The notes below the pieces were generated by a model. That model was not told where the DNA came from. It searched no databases and saw nothing but the letters and a program-made list of their open reading frames with translations. The translations under genes were made by a program, and so were the position numbers. Shown in pieces: positions 24,903-33,081 of a stretch of DNA of 57,429 bases. The stretch comes from Parabacteroides sp. PF5-9 (GTDB lineage Bacteria; Bacteroidota; Bacteroidia; Bacteroidales; Tannerellaceae): assembly GCF_029893105.1 (NCBI RefSeq), contig NZ_JARXWG010000024.1, positions 1 to 57,429 of the forward strand, read 5' to 3'. Position 1 is the first letter of the stretch, and each line of letters opens with the position of its first letter.

Positions 24903-26507
24903 CTAGAACTGGAAATAAATAAAAGGTTGTACGCTGGCACTCTTCATTTGTATGACGATAAAGATGGCAGCTGTCAGGATCAGAATCTGAAACAATAAAG
25001 GGGAGTCGGTGACCAGTTTTTGCATGGCTTCTCCACCGCTTTTCGGCATGAAATGGAGGAAGTACCCCAGAACCATCAACGAAAAGACCCCTTCGTAGCC
25101 TATAATGAACTGTGGCAAGATCTCCGAATGGAAGTTGGTAAAGATTTGGTGGAGCATTTCTTTAGCAATTTTGATCGAATCGGCCCGGAAGAATATCCAA
25201 CCGAAACAGACCAGGTGGAATGTGCAGAGAATGCCTAAAAACCGCCTGAAAGGACGCATCTGATGCCCCAACGGTTTGAAACCTGGGAATAGGGTCATGA
25301 TGAATTTATGTATAGCCAGCGTGATGCCGTGTAATGCTCCCCACAGAACAAAACTGAGGGAAGCACCATGCCATAACCCGCCTAATAGCATGGTAATCAT
25401 CAGGTTGATGTAAGTGCGTAGTTTTCCTTTCCTGTTTCCTCCTAATGAAATATAGAGGTAATCTTTTAGCCAGGACGATAAAGAGATATGCCAGCGACGC
25501 CAGAATTCGGTTATCGTGGCAGATTGATAAGGCGAATCAAAATTAATATGGAACCGGAAACCTAACAGAAGAGCGATGCCGATTGCCATATCCGAATACC
25601 CCGAAAAGTCGCAATAAATCTGTAAAGCATAACCGTATATGGCCAACAGGTTTTCCAGGCCGGAGTAGAGCAGGGGAGTGTCAAAGACACGATCGACAAA
25701 GTTCAGACTGATATAGTCGGATATAACGACTTTTTTGAATAATCCGCAGAGTACCAGGTAGACTCCCTCTCCGAAATTGGCTCGGGTGAGGAATGGGCGG
25801 TTGTACATTTGCGGAATGAAATCGCGTGCACGGACAATCGGACCGGCTACCAACGGCGGGAAGAAGGAGACATAGAACAGATAATCGATCCAGCGGTTCA
25901 ACGGTTGAACCTTTCTTCGGTAGATATCGATGATATAGCTGAGACTCTGAAATGTAAAAAAGGAGATCCCTACCGGAAGGAAAATGTCGACAGGCTGATA
26001 TTCGAGTTGTTGCAATGTTTGTATATTGAACCAGTTTCCGATTGTATGTCCGAGTGAGGTGAAAATATCGAATACAAAATTGAAATACTTGAAGTAAGCC
26101 AGCATCCCCAAGTTGATGCAGAGACTCAGTACCACCCACAACTTTCTTTTGAATATAGGAGTCGTGCGTTTGATGGCTTTGGCTATTAAATAGTCGGAAG
26201 TAGCAGTGAGAATCAGTAAAAGAAAGAGTATCCCACTACTTTTATAATAAAAATAGAGGGAGAAGAGAGTGACGTAGATAATCCGCGCTAACGTATGTTT
26301 ACTTAACGACATATAGATCATCAGAAAACCAATAAACAGGAAGAAGAATAACCCACTGTTGAACAACATCGGTGCTTGCGGATTATAGACAAACAGATCT
26401 GTCAGTTTCTCGGTGGAGAACTGCCAGTTTTCAGGAGCCAAAAATTGCTTCAGCCACTTTGAGGTGATCTCTATTGCTTCTTCCAATGTTAAATAGCCAA
26501 TCGTCAT
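24903..26507 (-). CDS. MBOAT-family O-acyltransferase
   Basis: A 534-residue membrane protein with about a dozen hydrophobic segments, of the AlgI/DltB type. The signature region is present: YCDFSGYSDMAIGIALLLGF, then FWRRWHISLSSWLKDYLYISLGG and the catalytic histidine in LLGGLWHGASLSFVLWGALHG. Such proteins carry acyl groups across the inner membrane and pass them to a periplasmic SGNH partner that acetylates alginate, peptidoglycan or another glycan. Two SGNH proteins are encoded directly upstream in the same operon, which supports this role. The target glycan is not known. Confidence 0.92.
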   Translation of the reverse strand: MTIGYLTLEEAIEITSKWLKQFLAPENWQFSTEKLTDLFVYNPQAPMLFNSGLFFFLFIGFLMIYMSLSKHTLARIIYVTLFSLYFYYKSSGILFLLLILTATSDYLIAKAIKRTTPIFKRKLWVVLSLCINLGMLAYFKYFNFVFDIFTSLGHTIGNWFNIQTLQQLEYQPVDIFLPVGISFFTFQSLSYIIDIYRRKVQPLNRWIDYLFYVSFFPPLVAGPIVRARDFIPQMYNRPFLTRANFGEGVYLVLCGLFKKVVISDYISLNFVDRVFDTPLLYSGLENLLAIYGYALQIYCDFSGYSDMAIGIALLLGFRFHINFDSPYQSATITEFWRRWHISLSSWLKDYLYISLGGNRKGKLRTYINLMITMLLGGLWHGASLSFVLWGALHGITLAIHKFIMTLFPGFKPLGHQMRPFRRFLGILCTFHLVCFGWIFFRADSIKIAKEMLHQIFTNFHSEILPQFIIGYEGVFSLMVLGYFLHFMPKSGGEAMQKLVTDSPLLFQILILTAAIFIVIQMKSASVQPFIYFQF

Positions 26508-26546
26508 ATAGTCTTAATCTTCTACTTTATGATGCGTATCCGGATT

Positions 26547-27944
26547 CTATTGTTTTTTTGCAAAGATACTATCATTAACCATTTGTAACGAATCCTGGAT
26601 CTCTTCCCCAGTAACGGATGTTGCTGTTTTTTCGAGAACCAATTGTTGATTATATGTTTTTATCAATGCATGATTGAACAAATACCCTTGTTGCAGGTAA
26701 CCCTCTTTTCGAAAGTGGATGCGATCGGCACTAAAGAGTTCAGCGTCGTACCATTTCTTGCTGGAGTTTTTTCCGCCAGTAATAGCAAACATATCCCAAC
26801 AGGCGATTCCATGTTGACGGGCATAGTTGACAATCGCCTTGGCGGCACGTTCAATATTCTCGTTGCGCACGTAGGTATATTTTTTATTCACATAGGCACG
26901 TCGAAAACATTCGGGGGGCGTAGTGAACAGTAATGTTGTATTAGGCAGATGTGTTTTGATCAGTGCGATGAATGCATCTATCTGTTTGGTAAACTCGGTA
27001 GCGGTAAACCGTCGTCCGAAAGTTTCGTTTGTCCCCAGGGAAATAATTAACAGGGATGGGTGCAAAAGTGCCAACTGACGGATATAGCTTTCATCCGTAT
27101 AGTTGACAAACATCGCTCCGTTGACACCAATGGAGTGATATAAGAGACCCGATCCGCCATTGGTCAGACTGAATCCGTAGTAAATATTGTCGAAATCAGC
27201 AGCCGGAAGGAGTTCGTCTGTTCCTCGTTTACGTCGTGTGCTGTGCAGTTCGAAGATATCGGTCAGACAATGAATACGGAAAGTATCGGCTAAAATATTG
27301 TCCATACATGTGTCGGTCGCCAATGAGACCTGAACAGACTCTTTCAGTGGTCCAGCCGGCAACATCGGCATAGACCCTTTACTTCGATAGAAAACAACCT
27401 GATTGAATGAATAACCGACACCATTGACAGGGGTAATTTTTAACTCAAAATTGACTGATGGCGCATCTGTCTTGATTCCGATACCCCCCGGTCCAATAGC
27501 TGTTTTCTGTTTGTTTTGAGCAATTCGACCTGTCTCCCAGTTTCTAACGACCGAATTGATATAATAATCATCCGGTTCATTGGTCTTGCTTAATTTGAAC
27601 GGAGCAATCCATCCACGGCCGCCATTTCCAAATTCATCTTGCAATAGGCGCATCACTTGTCCGCTGAAATATCCCGCTTGTATATGCGAATCTCCCAGGT
27701 GTATGATGGAGATCACGGTATCTTTGCCATCCTGTAAAGCCTTTAATTCCTTAAAAAAAGGAGTTAGTGTGTAAGCAGAATCAGTAATGATGCATAACGA
27801 GTCGTTTACCTGAACTGTTATAGGTGGTAACGAATCAGGAATATGAATAATATGCCCTCTCACGAATTGTGGAAGGCAAAAATTGATAGCCAGTATAACC
27901 GGCAACAGAGAAAGACTAATGTATGGCATCCTCTGCTTTCTCAT
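26547..27944 (-). CDS. Periplasmic SGNH/GDSL hydrolase-like protein (first of two)
   Basis: A 465-residue protein with a signal sequence (LLPVILAINFCLPQFVRG) and an SGNH fold. Block I is IHLGDSHIQAGYF with the nucleophile serine; SLGTNETFGRR is block III; the Asp-His pair is in ADRIHFRKEGY. The spacing is long, with an inserted beta-rich module between blocks I and III. It overlaps the preceding SGNH gene by 29 bp and is followed by the MBOAT gene after 39 bp. A likely role is transfer of acetyl groups to an exported glycan, or esterase trimming. Confidence 0.85.
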   Translation of the reverse strand: MRKQRMPYISLSLLPVILAINFCLPQFVRGHIIHIPDSLPPITVQVNDSLCIITDSAYTLTPFFKELKALQDGKDTVISIIHLGDSHIQAGYFSGQVMRLLQDEFGNGGRGWIAPFKLSKTNEPDDYYINSVVRNWETGRIAQNKQKTAIGPGGIGIKTDAPSVNFELKITPVNGVGYSFNQVVFYRSKGSMPMLPAGPLKESVQVSLATDTCMDNILADTFRIHCLTDIFELHSTRRKRGTDELLPAADFDNIYYGFSLTNGGSGLLYHSIGVNGAMFVNYTDESYIRQLALLHPSLLIISLGTNETFGRRFTATEFTKQIDAFIALIKTHLPNTTLLFTTPPECFRRAYVNKKYTYVRNENIERAAKAIVNYARQHGIACWDMFAITGGKNSSKKWYDAELFSADRIHFRKEGYLQQGYLFNHALIKTYNQQLVLEKTATSVTGEEIQDSLQMVNDSIFAKKQ

Positions 27945-29364
27945 AAAACTCTTTTTCCTTGATTAAAGCATCTATCAGTGCGGTAGCTATCTCACGCCCT
28001 CCACGGAAACTTAAATGGGTATAATCCTTACTAGCCCAGCTGTTTTCAACATATTTCACAATACTGTTTTCTCCTCCCATTGCTCCGAACATATTCCAGA
28101 AAGGTATTCCGGCGCGTTTGGCGATCTGGCGTTGTGCATGTACTAATGCCATGATGCCCGGCATTGTTTTAAAATTACCGTCTTCCATATAGGCCCGATC
28201 GGAAACACTTAACAATAGAATGTCGGTATTGGGAAAACAGGTCTGAATATGCTGGATAATATGAACCATCCGCTGTACGTACCAGCCGTATTCGAGCATA
28301 TCCTGACTGGCAACATTCAACCCATATTGCAAGATAATCAGATCATAAGGACGAATCTCCGAAAAACTCTGACACTGTTTGGCGGATAACCGATCAAGTA
28401 TTATCCCTGAATTACCCCGTAAAGAGAAATTATCTACAACAATCCCGGTATTGTCTTCCAGAGCGACTCCAAGCGCACGGAATCCATCTGTCTCTGTAAA
28501 GGTGTACTGGGCATCGGTAAATTCACCCTCTAATACGGTTTGCGTAATTTTTTGCGTAGGTGGAAGCACCTGTGTCAATGAATCGCTCTCATTATTTATC
28601 TTCAGAGACATGACTGTCTGTTTATTCTGATTGTATATCAGCTTTAATGAAGAGGCAGTTATTTTTTCTGAAAAATATTTTGTACTTTTTATCGACATGG
28701 AGACCTCTTGACTTTGTGGTTCAAAAAACATGCCGGGTAGTGTATAGTTGTGATTTTTCTCCGCCATGATCGAATATGTTTTCCAACCGTCGGAGACGGC
28801 CTCGACCGTCGGTCGATATTGCGCGGAAACGGAGTGAATAGGAATAAACCCGACTCCTCGTCCTCCGAATATTTTTTGCAGACCCGAACGCAAATCGCCA
28901 ACAAGAATATCACCTTCAATAAAAGAGTCCCCAAGGAAAGCGACACGTACCGGGCGATTGATCTCTTCTTGTTTATTCAGCGCCGTAAAAAAGTGCTTCA
29001 AACCGATATGTCCGGGTGAATAATCCTCGATCCGTTCTCCGGTTCCATCCATCCCATCGGGCGAAAACAAACTTTTATATAATGAATCCCGTTGTGCCAA
29101 TACCTGCGTATTTAAACCGGTAGTCAGTGCGATTGAATCCATCACGGCAACAGAATCTATTTGAATCGAATCTTCCTGTGCCAATAGGATTTGAAGCGAG
29201 TCGGCCAGTTGGTTGTTGGATTTTATACGTATATCCGAAAACAGATCGATTCGCTTTATTTTGAATCCCAGCATATGATCCGGTAATTCATATAAAGTAA
29301 AACAGATGATCAGGGTAAAGATGAGTAAAGCCAATAAATGGCCCATATAATTTTTATTCTCCAT
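27916..29364 (-). CDS. Membrane-anchored SGNH/GDSL hydrolase-like protein (second of two)
   Basis: A 482-residue protein anchored by an N-terminal membrane segment (LLALLIFTLIICFTLYEL). It has FLGDSFIEGDILVGD (block I), LQYGLNVASQ in place of a classical GxND block, and DYTHLSFRGG as the Asp-His pair. It is paralogous in layout to the next gene, each with an inserted beta module. It heads the MBOAT operon; a TATATTTG box lies 23 bp upstream. The pair recalls AlgJ/AlgX or PatB-like helpers of MBOAT enzymes; the assignment is by analogy. Confidence 0.83.
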   Translation of the reverse strand: MENKNYMGHLLALLIFTLIICFTLYELPDHMLGFKIKRIDLFSDIRIKSNNQLADSLQILLAQEDSIQIDSVAVMDSIALTTGLNTQVLAQRDSLYKSLFSPDGMDGTGERIEDYSPGHIGLKHFFTALNKQEEINRPVRVAFLGDSFIEGDILVGDLRSGLQKIFGGRGVGFIPIHSVSAQYRPTVEAVSDGWKTYSIMAEKNHNYTLPGMFFEPQSQEVSMSIKSTKYFSEKITASSLKLIYNQNKQTVMSLKINNESDSLTQVLPPTQKITQTVLEGEFTDAQYTFTETDGFRALGVALEDNTGIVVDNFSLRGNSGIILDRLSAKQCQSFSEIRPYDLIILQYGLNVASQDMLEYGWYVQRMVHIIQHIQTCFPNTDILLLSVSDRAYMEDGNFKTMPGIMALVHAQRQIAKRAGIPFWNMFGAMGGENSIVKYVENSWASKDYTHLSFRGGREIATALIDALIKEKEFYEKAEDAIH

Positions 29365-29386
29365 TAACCTTTTCTTTTCGTGGCTG

Positions 29387-29394
29387 CAAATATA
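29387..29394 (-). promoter_or_regulatory. Putative -7 box for the SGNH/MBOAT operon
   Basis: TATATTTG on the minus strand fits TAnnTTTG, 23 bp ahead of the first SGNH gene. No good -33 box was seen. Confidence 0.4.
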
Positions 29395-29447
29395 GGTATA
29401 ATATTAGGAACATGAATTTGAAACAAACCGATTTTGCTGTCTATCCA

Positions 29448-30047
29448 TTATAGTTTTAGATTGGAAATAAAATGCTGCAACAAAGAGGGTTGCAGTAGTA
29501 TGGGGTATACAAAACCGTAGAGTGCTCCATAAAAATGCGCATTATGATTGATATGATCATTGGCCTGTCTGGCCATATATTGACAATAGAGTAGATATAA
29601 TAACGCAAAGACGATTCCGGGAATCGGCACTATGGCAAACAGTAGAATTTTCCCCCACGGATCAAAGATGATGGATGAAAACAGAACCGCAGATACAGCA
29701 CCTGAAGCCCCGATGGAAACATATAATGAGTTATCGCGTTGTTTGATCAGATCGTACACAGAAGCAAAAATCATCCCTCCGAAATACAATCCCAGAAATC
29801 CCCATTTCCCTGAACCCATCCATTCGAAAGTCCGTTCCATATAAAGACCGAATGACCAGAAAGTAAACATGTTTACCAACAGATGCATCATATCGGCATG
29901 AATAAACCCGTGGGAGATCAACCGGTACCACTCTTTATCCCGTACAACCCGAAACGGAATAAAGGCCAACCGCATAAACCAGGCTCTGTTAGAGAAACAT
30001 TGAAAGGAGAGAACGGCCGTAATACCGATAATCAGATAAGTTATCAT
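29448..30047 (-). CDS. Rhomboid-family intramembrane serine protease
   Basis: A 199-residue protein with about six membrane segments. The rhomboid marks are ISHGFIHADMMHLLVNMFTFW (segment 2, with the HxxxN-like pair), the catalytic serine in SIGASGAVSAVLF, and a C-terminal histidine in NAHFYGALYGFVYP. It cuts membrane proteins within the bilayer; the substrate here is unknown. It seems to be a single-gene unit, divergent from sdaA across a region with array copy 3. A TAAGTTTG box lies at 30076-30083. Confidence 0.9.
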   Translation of the reverse strand: MITYLIIGITAVLSFQCFSNRAWFMRLAFIPFRVVRDKEWYRLISHGFIHADMMHLLVNMFTFWSFGLYMERTFEWMGSGKWGFLGLYFGGMIFASVYDLIKQRDNSLYVSIGASGAVSAVLFSSIIFDPWGKILLFAIVPIPGIVFALLYLLYCQYMARQANDHINHNAHFYGALYGFVYPILLQPSLLQHFISNLKL

Positions 30048-30075
30048 TTTGTCTGCTTTTTATACTAAAAAGGTG

Positions 30076-30083
30076 CAAACTTA
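30076..30083 (-). promoter_or_regulatory. Putative rhomboid -7 box
   Basis: TAAGTTTG on the minus strand fits TAnnTTTG, 29 bp ahead of the rhomboid gene. No -33 match was seen. Confidence 0.35.
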
Positions 30084-30224
30084 CATAAAAATCAGCATTA
30101 ATAAGCGTGTACGATAAAAATAAAAGCCACTTATGTTGTTATTCCATAAATGTTTGTTGTTTGTACGATTCGGAAGGCTTGGTCGATTGAAACATACTTA
30201 AACGCATTCTGTTTTTGCGACTGG

Positions 30225-30411
30225 TTTACATTATTTATTCGGATTATTTCGACGGTTTTCCGATTTTGTATAACTCCTTTTTCTGTAGGAGGTAGGTCTG
30301 TTTTTTGTTAGAGGTACCTCTAAACGAATTTAGACGTACCTCTAAATTGATTTACACCTACCTCTAAATTATTTTAGACGTACCTCTAACAGAAAAGTGT
30401 CCGGATCGATG
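30225..30411 (-). repeat. 22-bp-period palindrome array, family A copy 3
   Basis: On the plus strand the units are TTAGAGGTACCTCTAA (30308-30323, perfect), TTAGACGTACCTCTAA (30330-30345), TTACACCTACCTCTAA (30352-30367) and TTAGACGTACCTCTAA (30374-30389), with spacers ACGAAT, ATTGAT and ATTATT. The orientation is that of copy 2. The left flank 30225-30300 matches copy 2's left flank. The right flank (CAGAAAAGTGTCC) instead matches the right flank of copies 1 and 4, which have the opposite array orientation, so the element is mosaic. It lies in the divergent gap between rhomboid and sdaA. Confidence 0.9.
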
Positions 30412-30468
30412 TAAAAAAAGGATCTTATCGTTTTAAGAAAATGATTAGAAGAAGTCAGTTTATTTCCA

Positions 30469-30476
30469 TACTTTTG
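30469..30476 (+). promoter_or_regulatory. Putative sdaA -7 box
   Basis: TACTTTTG fits TAnnTTTG, 53 bp ahead of the sdaA ATG and downstream of array copy 3. The -33 box is poor. Confidence 0.4.
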
Positions 30477-30529
30477 TATACCAACAATTCGTGTGCAGTT
30501 TTGATCAAGTAAAACACAAATAAGAACAG

Positions 30530-31738
30530 ATGGAGTCTATCAAACAAATATATCGTATCGGACATGGGCCGTCGAGTAGCCATACGATGGGGCCGATGCG
30601 AGCCGCTAAACTATTTTTGGAACGAAACAGTGTTGTTTCTCGTTTTACTGTGACGCTGTATGGAAGCCTGGCTGCAACAGGGAAAGGGCATATGACAGAT
30701 GTGGCTATTCTGGAAGTATTAGAGCCGATAGCTCCGACGAATATTGTGTGGGAACCCAAAATCGTTCTTCCGTTTCATCCGAACGGTATGCAGTTTGAAT
30801 CGTTTAATGAAAAAGGTGATCTATTGGAATCCTGGACGGTGTACAGCATTGGTGGCGGTACTTTGGCTAATGAAGATTTTAATGAATTGAAGACGGCCGA
30901 AGTGTATGAAATGAATACGATTTATGATATCCAATTGTGGTGCGAGAAAACAGGTTATTCCTATTGGGAATATGTCGAACAACGTGAAGGAACTGAGATC
31001 TGGGATTATCTGGCTGAGGTGTGGCAGGTCATGCAGCAGGCGATAGTCAGAGGATTGGAGACGGAAGGTATTCTACCGGGTGGACTGGGTATTCGCCGGA
31101 AAGCTTCGGATTATCTGATCCGAGCCAAAGGGTATGGCGGAAGTATTAAAGGACGCGGGAAAGTATATGCTTATGCATTGGCCGTGTCGGAGGAGAATGC
31201 CAGTGGGGGAGAGATTGTGACGGCTCCGACCTGTGGATCATGCGGGGTATTGCCGGCTGTATTGTATCATTTAAAGGATTCGCGTGAATTCAGGGATTCA
31301 CGTATTCTGCGTGCATTGGCGACGGCCGGTTTATTCGGGAATGTGGTGCGTACAAATGCGTCTGTCTCAGGAGCAGAGGTGGGGTGTCAGGGTGAAGTCG
31401 GTGTGGCTTGTGCCATGGGTGCCGGTGCGGCTTGCCAGTTGTTTGGCGGAACGCCTGCGCAGATAGAGTATGCCGCAGAGATGGGGTTGGAGCATCATTT
31501 GGGATTGACGTGTGATCCGGTCTGCGGTTTAGTACAAATTCCTTGTATAGAACGAAATGCTTTTGCTGCTGCCCGGGCATTGGATGCCAATGCGTATGCG
31601 AATTTTTCGGATGGGAAACACCGGGTCAGTTTTGATCAGGTGGTAGAGGTCATGCGTCAGACAGGGCATGATTTACCTAGTTTATACAAAGAGACATCTG
31701 AAGGAGGACTGGCTAAAAACATGGAAAAGAGATCATAA
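30530..31738 (+). CDS. sdaA: L-serine ammonia-lyase, iron-sulfur dependent
   Basis: A 402-residue one-chain serine dehydratase that deaminates L-serine to pyruvate and ammonia. The N-terminal (beta-like) domain shows IGHGPSSSHTMGPMRAA. The C-terminal (alpha-like) domain has TAPTCGSCGVLPAVLYHL, GCQGEVGVACAMGAGAA and CDPVCGLVQIPC, the last two holding the iron-sulfur cysteines. The length is normal for the fused form. It precedes the GH43-like gene by 23 bp, probably in one transcript, though the functions seem unrelated. Confidence 0.96.
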   Translation: MESIKQIYRIGHGPSSSHTMGPMRAAKLFLERNSVVSRFTVTLYGSLAATGKGHMTDVAILEVLEPIAPTNIVWEPKIVLPFHPNGMQFESFNEKGDLLESWTVYSIGGGTLANEDFNELKTAEVYEMNTIYDIQLWCEKTGYSYWEYVEQREGTEIWDYLAEVWQVMQQAIVRGLETEGILPGGLGIRRKASDYLIRAKGYGGSIKGRGKVYAYALAVSEENASGGEIVTAPTCGSCGVLPAVLYHLKDSREFRDSRILRALATAGLFGNVVRTNASVSGAEVGCQGEVGVACAMGAGAACQLFGGTPAQIEYAAEMGLEHHLGLTCDPVCGLVQIPCIERNAFAAARALDANAYANFSDGKHRVSFDQVVEVMRQTGHDLPSLYKETSEGGLAKNMEKRS

Positions 31739-31761
31739 ATACTAATTCTATAATTTAATTA

Positions 31762-32754
31762 ATGAAAATGAAAACGACTGTTTATGTCATTGCAACACTA
31801 ACGCTATTGATCTCATGCGGACAACAGCAGAAACAAACGGGAGAAATTGTGAAAAGTGGAAATCCGATTTTTGAAGGGTGGTATGCCGATCCGGAAGGGA
31901 TCATTTACGATGATACCTATTGGATTTACCCGACGTGGAGTGACGCTTTTGACAATCAAACATTTTTTGATTGTTTTTCGTCGAAAGATCTGGTAAACTG
32001 GACCAAACATGCTTCTATACTGGACAATAACGAAGTTAAATGGGCGAAACGAGCGATGTGGGCACCAGCTGTGATTCGTAAGGATGGGAAGTATTATCTC
32101 TTTTTTGGCGCGAACGATGTGCATGAAGGTGAAATCGGAGGGATTGGGGTTGCGGTAAGTGATCGCCCGGAAGGTCCTTATAAAGATTTATTAGGTAAAC
32201 CGTTGATTAATGATATCGTGAATGGCGCTCAACCGATCGATCAGTTTGTTTTTCGGGATGATGACGGGAAGTATTATATGTATTACGGCGGATGGAAACA
32301 TTGTAATATGGTTTTGTTGAACGATGATTTTACGGCTATTGTTCCTTTCGAGGATGGTGAGATGTATAAGGAAGTGACTCCTGAAAATTATGTGGAAGGA
32401 CCATTTATGTTCAAAAAGAACGGGAAATATTATTTTATGTGGAGTGAAGGTGGGTGGACTCGTGATGATTATTCGGTCGCTTATGCGATAGCCGATTCTC
32501 CGTTTGGGCCATTCAACCGGATTGGTGTCATTTTGCAACAAGATCTGGAGATCGCAACAGGTGCCGGACATCATTCATTGATGCAAATACCCGGAACAGA
32601 GGATTATTATATTGTGTATCATCGTCGTCCGTTGGATAATAAAGGACGTGATCATCGTGTGACCTGTATTGATCAAATGACTTTTGATGAAAACGGATTT
32701 ATAAATCCGATCGTCATGACATTTGAAGGTGTTGAAGCGCGAACGATCAAATAA
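31762..32754 (+). CDS. GH43-like glycoside hydrolase lipoprotein
   Basis: A 330-residue lipoprotein (lipobox LLISC) with a five-bladed beta-propeller of the glycoside hydrolase family 43/62 type. The catalytic base lies in EGWYADPEG, the modulator aspartate in GAQPIDQFVF, and the acid glutamate in NYVEGPFMFKKNGKYYF. The repeated GKYYLFFG, GKYYMYYGG and GKYYFMWSEGG mark the blades. Members cleave alpha-L-arabinofuranosides or beta-xylosides; the substrate cannot be fixed. It is not in a classical PUL: no SusC/SusD pair is nearby. Confidence 0.85.
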   Translation: MKMKTTVYVIATLTLLISCGQQQKQTGEIVKSGNPIFEGWYADPEGIIYDDTYWIYPTWSDAFDNQTFFDCFSSKDLVNWTKHASILDNNEVKWAKRAMWAPAVIRKDGKYYLFFGANDVHEGEIGGIGVAVSDRPEGPYKDLLGKPLINDIVNGAQPIDQFVFRDDDGKYYMYYGGWKHCNMVLLNDDFTAIVPFEDGEMYKEVTPENYVEGPFMFKKNGKYYFMWSEGGWTRDDYSVAYAIADSPFGPFNRIGVILQQDLEIATGAGHHSLMQIPGTEDYYIVYHRRPLDNKGRDHRVTCIDQMTFDENGFINPIVMTFEGVEARTIK

Positions 32755-32766
32755 TGTTGTAAAACA

Positions 32767-32799
32767 GTTTTTACTCATTATATTATTCCACTATCTTTG
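32767..32799 (+). promoter_or_regulatory. Putative promoter upstream of the hybrid kinase
   Basis: TATCTTTG at 32792-32799 fits the -7 box, with TTTTT near 32768-32772 about 19 bases upstream as an imperfect -33. A second TATCTTTG lies at 32860-32867, next to a small CTATC/GGTAG inverted repeat. The 327-bp region 32755-33081 holds no gene. Confidence 0.35.
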
Positions 32800-33081
32800 C
32801 TTTTGTTTGCATATTCTACTGCTATTAAATAGTGATATAACGGTATCTAGGCAGTAACCTATCTTTGAGGTAGCAAATATTAGTTGTTTATATTTTTACG
32901 TAATCGGGTTTTTGTAACCTCTTTTACCGATACGATAGTTGTTCGGATTATATCCGTATAACACGGCTTTAATGGCTTTTTCTGACCGATCGGAGAATTG
33001 TGTTACAGCCACCAAAAGAGACTTTTTTAATGTTGGATTTTAAATATAGATGAACAAAAGAACAATAAATAATTTCGGACT

